Shown in pieces: positions 55,402-64,000 of a DNA stretch of 64,000 nucleotides; the stretch's first letter is position 1, and every line of letters begins with the position of its first letter. The notes beneath the pieces were generated by a model that saw only the letters and a program-made list of their open reading frames with translations, was not told the DNA's origin and did no database searches. The position numbers and the translations under genes are program-made. The stretch comes from Amorphophallus konjac (lineage: Eukaryota; Streptophyta; Magnoliopsida; Alismatales; Araceae), in NCBI GenBank assembly GCA_022559845.1, contig CM040120.1:169924334-169988333 (forward strand), given 5' to 3'.

Positions 55402-58400
55402 TGTAACGACCCGGATTCCAGATACCCGGTGCACCCGGTATAAATACCGAATACACGTGATACCATGAGGGACCCGCGAGGCCTCCCAAGTGCGGGAAAG
55501 CGCCGAAGGGATAAAAGGCATGTGTAGAGTACATTGAAGCCACAGAGATATAACAGTAAGCAATTTCATTAGATTGGGTTGCTAAAGTAGCAGAAATAAA
55601 ATTACAGCTTCATTAATAAATTTTTAACAATTAAACACAGAGTCCAGCCCAAAGGAAAGACAACAAGTCTAGCACAGTACAGTACGACAGAAGAAACGTA
55701 CACAGAAGTCGGGAGAAGCCCGACGCAGGTACGGCTGGCAGCTACAACAGCAAGAGAGCGCTCCACCAAGAACAGCAGAGGCAGACGACGAAACCCACCT
55801 GAGAAGCAGCAGCGGTGAGTCTCAACAGAAACTCAGTAGGGGTCACGCAGATCCCCACTGGACAGCGCACAAAGCGAAGGCAACGGAAGCAGCAACAAAC
55901 GCAGCAAGAACAGCAGCGCAGCAAAGCAAGAAAGCTACACTACAAAGCTGTAAGGGAACAGACGGGAAGTAGGAGTAGGGAACACGCAGGAGAGGGTGAG
56001 AACCCGCACCAAACAAGCGGCTACCGAACTAACCTCGGTATCCAAAACTACTCCAAACAAAAGGCAACAGGTGGATGACCCCAAACTCACACAGAAGGGT
56101 ACATCAGTCTGTCAACCAGCCCAACAAAGGCGAAGGCGAACGCCGACGCCGAGAAGCAGACAAAGCGCGACAGAGAACGTCGTGAACAAAGCCCCACGCA
56201 CGAACAGAACACCGTGCGGACAACAAAACCTGACCCAGAGCACGGCCATGAACGGGCAACTCGCAAAGGTCACAACGCGCAAGAAAACGTGAAAGCTACG
56301 CGTCACGTGACGGAAGCACCCCCTTAGAAAGCCAGCTGCGTCCACTGACGTCTTATGCCGCACCTCAAGTGTCTTACCTACAGTACTGCTGTAACAACAG
56401 CAGAGATGTAGACACCAGCTGAACCAAACAGTAACAGCAAAACAAGTAACTAGTCAGGGTCACGCCCGTCGACGTAAGTCCTCAGTCCCTGACCACGTGT
56501 GCACACACTGGCTATAGTCTAAGCCAGGTCCTCTAGCTAGTATTCTCCCTCGGTAGGACGCTACCGTTGACTAGGAGCCCGCGGAACTAACTACAAACCG
56601 CTCACCGGGAACATCCCTCCGCCATCCGCTAGTGGGTCGGCACCTCTAGGCCTTAGGTCACACAAGTGGAGGCTTCACACGACACAGAAGCTCAAATACA
56701 AGTGCCGAAGTACAGACAGGCAACCACGCCCCTCAACACGTACTTCGAGGCACCAAATGGCAGCATCGCCACTGCCGACAACTCAGGACAAGCAACTAGA
56801 CCTCCTACGCAACGATCCCTGAGTCAAACGACTAAACGGCAAGATCGTCACAACCAGCGGAACAAGCCGCCAATCGGTCTAATCCTAAGCCAGAGAAACC
56901 ACGCTCCGCAGAAAACAACACACGGAGACCTGAAGGGAACGCCAAGAACCCTCAGCACAGCTGGACATGCAAACCGAGGTAGAACAGCACCTCGAAGCAC
57001 CCAGAAGCAATGTCTAGGACAGGACAGAACTGCCAAGACACGCACAAGCAAGGTCACACGTCAACCACTGGGTCAAACCGGGTTGACCTGAACCAAACAA
57101 CAACAGCATACAAGAGTAGGATCAAGAATCCTACCACAAATAAGAAGACTCCTGGCTACCTTACAACGTAGTCTTAACCCTCATAGGACATCAAGAGACA
57201 TCCACGGGACAACGGGCAGACCACAAGGACAAGCCAAGACACACAGAATCATCGGGCAGAAAACCAAGGCACAAAGGAAGTAACGCACAGGCCCTAGACC
57301 GTTATTAGCAAGTGACGGTCCAGCTCAGGGGCGTTATTTCCCAAACGACGGACGGACACCAGGCCGTCACACACCACCCTGATAACCTACAAAGCACACA
57401 AAAGCCAAGTAACGCACGGGACCAGGGGCGTTACAAGCAAACGGCGCACAGGGGCTCCACCGTTACTCCCAACGGCATAGCCACCCAAACCCAAAACGAA
57501 GCAACGCGCTAAGCCAGGCGCGTCACTCACGAAACAGCGCGGCAGGGGAGGGCCGTCAGAACCAAACGACGCACGGGGGCCTATCCGTTACTCACAACGG
57601 CATAGCCACCCTCAACCCAACACCACAGCAAACGACGGACAGGGGTGAGCGCGTTACTCTCTAACGACGCACAGGGGCTCCACCGTCGCTTCCAACGGGA
57701 CAGCCACCCAACCTCGTCCACGCAGAATATAACGGCCAGGGCAAGGCGCGTTATACTGAAAACAACGGATGGGAACACATCCGTCGGAGGAACCGCCTCA
57801 ACAGGTCAAAGTCAGTCAACAGAAAGTAACGGCCAGGGCAAGGCGCGTTATTTCCATCTAACGCGCTGGGTCAAGCGCGTTAGATCAGCTGACTTAACCC
57901 CAAGGAAAAACGATGAAAGCAAAGTAACGGCCAGGCACCGACGCGTTACACGGGAACGACGCTCCAAGCTAGGGCCGTCGCTTACCCAGAAGCAAAAGGG
58001 CTAAACCCTCAAACCAAATAACGGTCCATCGTAGGGCCGTCAAAAGCAAGTGACGGTCGCTGGCTAGACCGCTACTTCGGTTACGGCGGGAAAACATAGG
58101 AATGGCCAGATCGGCCCATTCCACGCCCCATTCACGCCGAAACGCAGGGGAAACACACCGCAACGACAAAAGACAACACCAAGGGGCTCCAAACCCCACA
58201 TGCAACATCAAAGACGCAAGATTCGGGCGATTTTACCAAATCAACCCTAAACGGGTCACCGAGGTTCCCGGGCTTCTATCGGCCTCGAATGAACACCAAA
58301 TCGCACGAAACCAACGTGGATGGGATTCTAACATCCCTGCGGTCATTTAGAAACTAACTGAACCGCAAACGGTCACCGTTTACCAGCCGACCCTAAAAAC

Positions 58401-59088
58401 CACGAAAATCACGGTTTAGGCAAAACAAGCCCAAACACGCTCGTTTCCTAGCCGAACGACGTGCAATGGCAGGGAAAACAAAGAGGACGAAGCAAGGATT
58501 CGTCACCCTACCTCCACCGAAGAAACCGTGCCCCGAAAGGACTAAACCACGCCGAAAACAACTCGCGAATCAATTTCACCGACTTTGAATCCACCGTTCG
58601 GGATCGCGCCAGAATCGATCCGATCCTCGCTCCATCGCGCATCCAACCAGCTCCACGGCCTCGCCACCTCGCCCACGCACGCCTCTGTCTGCAGCCGGAG
58701 CCGGAAAGGGGAGAGAACGAGAGAGAACGGGAGAGAGAGGGACGGTCGCGGCCGAATGAGGGAAGAGAGAGGAAAGAAAAAGAAAAAGGAAAGAAATTAG
58801 GAAATTTTCCTAATTTCTGAAAATTCCGAAAATACACAAATTCAGAAAAATACGCAAAAATAGTCGAAACGACCGGCTCGACGAGTACATCGTCGCTGCA
58901 GCATCCACGAGCTCGAGAATTGACAAACAAACTCACCGTAGGGTTCCGTAACTAGTACGTGAGAAAAACCCACACGGCTCGTCAAACTTAACTCGGAAGC
59001 CACAATAGCGAACCGAAAACTCAACGAAACCAATCCGAAACAGACCCGAAAGATCCAACAAAGATCCAACAAGATCCAGGGCATTACA
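55402..59088 (-). repeat. 3' LTR of LARD-like element (3687 bp)
   Basis: TGTAACGACCC...GGGCATTACA on the plus strand. Contains a block near 56490-56640 that is the reverse complement of the Tekay-like LTR block at 19290-19440, the dyad array 57280-58075, and a GA-rich microsatellite near 58700-58765 matching the CT stretch of the Tekay-like LTR. Many small ORFs (for example 55815, 56666, 57645, 58461) lie on repeats and carry no domain. Confidence 0.9.
57280..58075. repeat. array of at least 17 dyads of 26 nt in LARD LTR
   Basis: Examples: 57280-57305, 57762-57787, 57858-57883, 58050-58075, each exactly 26 nt. Outer arms are GTAACG/CGTTAC, GTGACG/CGTCAC or ACGACG/CGTCGC types; inner arms vary but match (GGATG with CATCC, CGCT with AGCG). 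Confidence 0.9.
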
Positions 59089-59102
59089 TCCTCCCCTCCT
59101 TT
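59089..59102 (-). promoter_or_regulatory. polypurine tract of LARD-like element
   Basis: AAAGGAGGGGAGGA on the minus strand, directly before the LTR start TGTAATGCCC. Confidence 0.85.
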
Positions 59103-61102
59103 AAGAAATTTCGCCCTCGAAATTAAGGACTAACAAAGGAGAAGCAGGGAAGAACAACCCAACAACACAAATCTCGGAAAACACAGCTCAGAGGAACAGC
59201 GTCAGACCACAATTACAGGTACACACTCTAGCTTCCAAGACAGCAAGTCTACAGCACGAGTACGGCACCAAAGTGAACACATCTGACACCTCCGAAGCAA
59301 GGGCAACGTCGTTTACGTCTCACAGGGCAGGAGACACGACAGCCACAACAATCGACAACCGAGAAACACAACGACAACACAGCAAGCAGCAGCTTACACA
59401 AGGAGACACAGTCCTCACAGCTGACAGCTCGACCACATCATCGGCTCCAGTGCCAAAGGCAACAGGGGACACCTGGCACAGAGAACGCCAACGACAACAA
59501 CACCACTGGACCACAAACACTATCACGTCAGCTCTCACTCAGACATCACATCTGATCAAGTCGCAAGCTCACTCCAGGGAAGAAGAGTACAGCAAAGCTA
59601 ACTGACAAGGCAATGGTCCAAGACAAGAACACAAAATCATAAAGAAATAGCGCCAAAACAACACAACGGCAGCACCTGCAGAACTCTGGCTCCACACAAC
59701 ACACAGGGCCAAGGAACACATCTGCAAGCAAGGTCACATCAAGGCATACGAACAACTGAACACACGACCAGAAGAGACAGGTCACGCATCAGACTGCTCA
59801 CCAAGAGAAGACCCACAACAACGAGAAACGACAATAATCTCGGGGAACGCAACTCAAGGACTAGCAACACGCCTCAAGAGCACAACACCCAAGAAGGAAA
59901 AAGTAGAGCAAAGGGTACTTAATCAGCAAGGAATGCCAACCAATTCCCCAACACTCACACAATTGCCAATGCCAACACAAGAAAAACCACAAACAAAGGC
60001 ACGGCAACTGACGACATCAAGGCACGAGAAGCCAAGACAAAGTCACATCGAGAAAGAAAGAACCTCTCGACAAAGGGGTAGCCAACCCACACAACAACAG
60101 TACTCTCAACAACGTGCACAGGCAACAGAACAACGTCGGAAATCGCATCTCAGCACACACCAGCGTCATCGCAATCAACAAGATCGCAATTCACACGCCA
60201 CGAGCACCGATCCAACGAATAACCGAACACAAGGAGCCTAAGTGCAACAAGAAAAGAGCACCGGCTTCAGCACAAAGCACAAGGAAAGCATCAATCTCAG
60301 CTTACCTTCACGTCCCGACACAATAAATGAGCCCTCACAATACATCGGCCGTTAGACACAGCACGACAATTACGGTACACAACAGCTCTTAACACCATTA
60401 CGGAGTCCAAAGCCAAGCAACCGTACAACAAGGAGCAGATCAGACTCAAAATAAAGCTGTCTACACTTAAGCAGACACAGGACAAAGGCATCACTAAGAC
60501 AGCAAATCCAAGGCAAACCTCGGAAAAGCATCACCACGAAGGACGAGAAGCAACAAGCTCAACAACAACAGCTCACCAGGAAGGGAAAATCCTAAGTTCG
60601 CTCGAGCAACTTCTCAATCGAGGCAACACGACAACGAAACAACCGAAACAACAAAGCATCAGAAGCTAAGCAGACTCAAGTCGGGATAACCAAAGCAACG
60701 TAAGAACGTGCATGGCCATCACACCAACGCTAAAAAGTCACAAGCCACCTGAGCAAAATACAGAAAACAGCTCGAACAATGCACTGCAGGTTCATGCCAA
60801 CCGACAAACACTGCCAAGCGCAACACGATCGAGACCAACTTCAAAACGAACGAAGCACATCGTCACATCCAGACGAGAGCAAAAAAAACCATCTCGTATA
60901 GTGCCAACCAAGCACGTACAAGACCACACGCGAGAAGCATCGCGATAAACCATCGCAACACCTACGCCAGCAAGAGACTGTACTGGGCCTAAGGACTCTG
61001 GAAACTGTATATCTCGGATTCCCATGTACTTCACACAACAACGCTCTGATAGCTCGGAAAAGAAAAACTCTGAACATCTCAGAACACTGCTCTGATACCA
61101 CC
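59089..61102 (-). other. LARD interior, non-coding
   Basis: Read right to left: PBS (61100-61089), 1.9 kb without a convincing ORF or domain on either strand, then a segment CGAGGGCGAAATTTCTTAAA leading into the polypurine tract. That tail resembles the region just before the 3' LTR in Tekay-type elements. Confidence 0.75.
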
Positions 61103-64000
61103 TGTAACGACCCGGATTCCAGATACCCGGTGCACCCGGTATAAATACCGAATACACGTGATACCATGAGGGACCCGCGAGGCCTCCCAAGCGCGGGAAA
61201 GCGCCGAAGGGATAAAAGGCATGTGTAGAGTACATTGAAGCCACAGAGATATAACAGTAAGCAATTTCATTAGATTGGGTTGCTAAAGTAGCAGAAATAA
61301 AATTACAGCTTCATTAATAAATTTTTAACAATTAAACACAGAGTCCAGCCCAAAGGAAAGACAACAAGTCTAGCACAGTACAGTACGACAGAAGAAACGT
61401 ACACAGAAGTCGGGAGAAGCCCGACGCAGGTACGGCTGGCAGCTACAACAGCAAGAGAGCGCTCCACCAAGAACAGCAGAGGCAGACGGCGAAACCCACC
61501 TGAGAAGTAGCAGGGGTGAGTCTCAACAGAAACTCAGTAGGGGTCACGCAGATCCCCACTGGACAGCGCACAAAGCGAAGGCAACGGAAGCAGCAACAAA
61601 CGCAGCAAGAACAGCAGCGCAGCAAAGCAAGAAAGCTACACTACAAAGCTGTAAGGGAACAGACGGGAAGTAGGAGTAGGGAACACGCAGGAGAGGGTGA
61701 GAACCCGCACCAAACAAGCGGCTACCGAACTAACCTCGGTATCCAAAACTACTCCAAACAAAAGGCAACAGGTGGATGACCCCAAACTCACACAGAAGGG
61801 TACATCAGTCTGTCAACCAGCCCAACAAAGGCGAAGGCGAACGCCGACGCCGAGAAGCAGACAAAGCGCGACAGAGAACGTCGTGCACAAAGCCCCACGC
61901 ACGAACAGAACACCGTGCGGACAACAAAACACTGACCCAGAGCACGGCCACGAACGGGCAACTCGTAAAGGTCACAACGCGCAAGAAAACGTGAAAGCTA
62001 CGCGTCACGTGACGGAAGCACCCCCTTAGAAAGCCAGCTGCGTCCACTGACGTCTTATGCCGCACCTCAAGTGTCTTACCTACAGTACTGCTGTAACAAC
62101 AGCAGAGATGTAGACACCAGTTGAACCAAACAGTAACAGCAAAACAAGTAACTAGTCAGGGTCACGCCCGTCGACGTAAGTCCTCAGTCCCTGACCACGT
62201 GTGCACACACTGGCTATAGTCTAAGCCAGGTCCTCTAGCTAGTATTCTCCCTCGGTAGGACGCTACCGTTGACTAGGAGCCCGCGGAACTAACTACAAAC
62301 CGCTCACCGGGAACATCCCTCCGCCATCCGCTAGCGGGTCGGCACCTCTAGGCCTTAGGTCACACAAGTGGAGGCTTCACACGACACAGAAGCTCAAACA
62401 CAAGTGCCGAAGTACAGACAGGCAACCACGCCCCTCAACACGTACTTTGAGGCACCAAATGGCAGCATCGCCACTGCCGACAACTCAGGACAAGCAACTA
62501 GACCTCCTAAGCAACGATCCCTGAGTCAAACGACTAAACGGCAAGATCGTCACAACCAGCGGAACAAGCCGCCAATCGGTCTAATCCTAAGCCAGAGAAA
62601 CCACGCTCCGCAGAAAACAACACACGGAGACCTGAAGGGAACGCCAAGAACCCTCAGCACAGCTGGACATGCAAACCGAGGTAGAACAGCACCTCGAAGC
62701 ACCCAGAAGCAATGTCTCGGACAGGACAGAACTGCCAAGACACGCACAAGCAAGGTCACACGTCAACCACTGGGTCAAACCGGGTTGACCTGAACCAAAC
62801 AACAACAGCATACAAGAGTAGGATCAAGAATCCTACCACAAATAAGAAGACTCCTGGCTACCTTACAACGTAGTCTTAACCCTCATAGGACATCAAGAGA
62901 CATCCACGGGACAACGGGCAGACCACAAGGACAAGCCAAGACACACAGAATCATCGGGCGGAAAACCAAGGCACAAAGGAAGTAACGCACAGGCCCTAGA
63001 CCGTTATTAGCAAGTGACGGTCCAGCTCAGGGGCGTTATTTCCCAAACGACGGACGGACACCAGGCCGTCACACACCACCCTGATAACCTACAAAGCACA
63101 CAAAAGCCAAGTAACGCATGGGACCAGGGGCGTTACAAGCAAACGGCGCACAGGGGCTCCACCGTTACTCCCAACGGCATAGCCACCCAAACCCAAAACG
63201 AAGCAACGCGCTAAGCCAGGCGCGTCACTCATGAAACAGCGCGGCAGGGGAGGGCCGTCAGAACCAAACGACGCACGGGGGCCTATCCGTTACTCACAAC
63301 GGCATAGCCACCCTCAACCCAACACCACAGCAAACGACGGACAGGGGTGAGCGCGTTACTCTCTAACGACGCACAGGGGCTCCACCGTCGCTTCCAACGG
63401 GACAGCCACCCAACCTCGTCCACGCAGAATATAACGGCCAGGGCAAGGCGCGTTATACTCAAAACAACGGATGGGAACACATCCGTCGGAGGAACCGCCT
63501 CAACAGGTCAAAGTCAGTCAACGGAAAGTAACGGCCAGGGCAAGGCGCGTTATTTCCATCTAACGCGCTGGGTCAAGCGCGTTAGATCAGCTGACTTAAC
63601 CCCAAGGAAAAACGATGAAAGCAAAGTAACGGCCAGGCACCGGCGCGTTACACGGGAACGACGCTCCAAGCTAGGGCCGTCGCTTACCCAGAAGCAAAAG
63701 GGCTAAACCCTCAAACCAAATAACGGTCCATCGTAGGGCCGTCAAAAGCAAGTGACGGTCGCTGGCTAGACCGCTACTTCGGTTACGGCGGGAAAACATA
63801 GGAATGGCCAGATCGGCCCATTCCACGCCCCATTCACGCCGAAACGCAGGGGAAACACACCGCAACGACAAAAGACAACACCAAGGGGCTCCAAACCCCA
63901 CATGCAACATCAAAGACGCAAGATTCGGGCGATTTTACCAAATCAACCCTAAACGGGTCACCGAGGTTCCCGGCTTCTACCGGCCTCGAATGAACACCAA
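61103..64000 (-). repeat. 5' LTR of LARD-like element (partial)
   Basis: Aligns with 55402-58300 at an offset of 5701-5702 with few differences, including the dyad array at 62982-63777. Runs off the window. Confidence 0.9.

Larger units (their letters stand above)
55402..64000 (-). mobile_element. LARD-like non-autonomous gypsy-type element (extends past window)
   Basis: Two near-identical LTRs, 55402-59088 (3687 bp, complete) and 61103-64000 (cut by window end), flank a 2.0-kb interior without any recognisable gag or pol. LTR ends are TGTAA/TTACA. On the minus strand the PBS TGGTATCAGAGC lies at 61100-61089 and the polypurine tract AAAGGAGGGGAGGA at 59102-59089. Very long LTRs around a non-coding interior fit the LARD class. 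It is inserted in the Tekay-like integrase after AAATA (55397-55401); the other target copy is outside. Confidence 0.88.

Noticed and set aside
55815..58820. Basic, Gln/Arg/Thr-rich ORFs in the LARD LTR (also 61516-63706)
   Set aside because: Composition follows the CA/CG-rich repeats; no domain; the same sequence gives similar-looking ORFs in other frames.
59273..60948. ORFs in the LARD interior as possible genes
   Set aside because: Low-complexity Thr/Gln/Arg translations with no motif and no codon structure; minus-strand frames are equally weak.

Overview
The window looks like heterochromatic DNA from a large-genome flowering plant. It is essentially all nested LTR retrotransposons: Ty1/copia of Sirevirus type, Ty3/gypsy of Tekay/Del and Tat type, and two non-autonomous gypsy-type elements. 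No free-standing host gene, tRNA, rRNA or CRISPR array was recognised. The sequence does not name the species. Four elements have LTRs followed two bases later by a 12-13 base match to initiator tRNA-Met.

Layout, left to right. (1) 1-13417: a Sirevirus-like copia element. The window opens inside the env-like ORF of an upstream copy that shares the LTR at 1312-2831 with a complete downstream copy (internal 2832-11897, last LTR 11898-13417), so the order is internal-LTR-internal-LTR. (2) 13418-16850: a long-LTR (LARD-type) fragment, a 260-bp inverted repeat, and two halves of an old copia gag in opposite orientations. (3) 16851-17894: AT-rich DNA of unknown origin. (4) 17895-55401 and probably onward: a decayed Tekay/Del-like gypsy element cut by three insertions. 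These are a solo LTR of its own family (22896-25265), a 28-kb Tat-lineage element (26196-54451), and a LARD-like element on the minus strand (55402 to beyond 64000). The Tat element itself carries a 7.4-kb non-autonomous element in its 3' LTR (45837-53244, perfect 5-bp target duplication).

The Tat element is the richest. Its sense strand carries gag, protease with G-patch, RT, two RNases H and integrase. Between pol and the 3' LTR it carries two antisense genes: an eight-exon plant-mobile-domain (PMD) gene with a coiled-coil tail, and a second gene resembling DUF7745/PMD proteins with its own TATA box. Most visible damage in the old coding regions is C-to-T type stop codons, as expected for methylated, silenced DNA.

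The most unusual signal is architectural. Non-coding parts of at least four families hold arrays of short dyads of fixed geometry, each family with its own sequence. In copia they are GTCGAC pairs exactly 22 nt apart (10 of 10 pairs). In the Tekay LTR, the LARD LTR and the unassigned DNA at 17.7 kb they are 26-nt inverted repeats with ACG/CGT arms. In Tat they are ACG/CGT dyads with CpGs 15 or 16 nt apart. Arms often change together so that pairing is kept. I do not know a named system that explains this.
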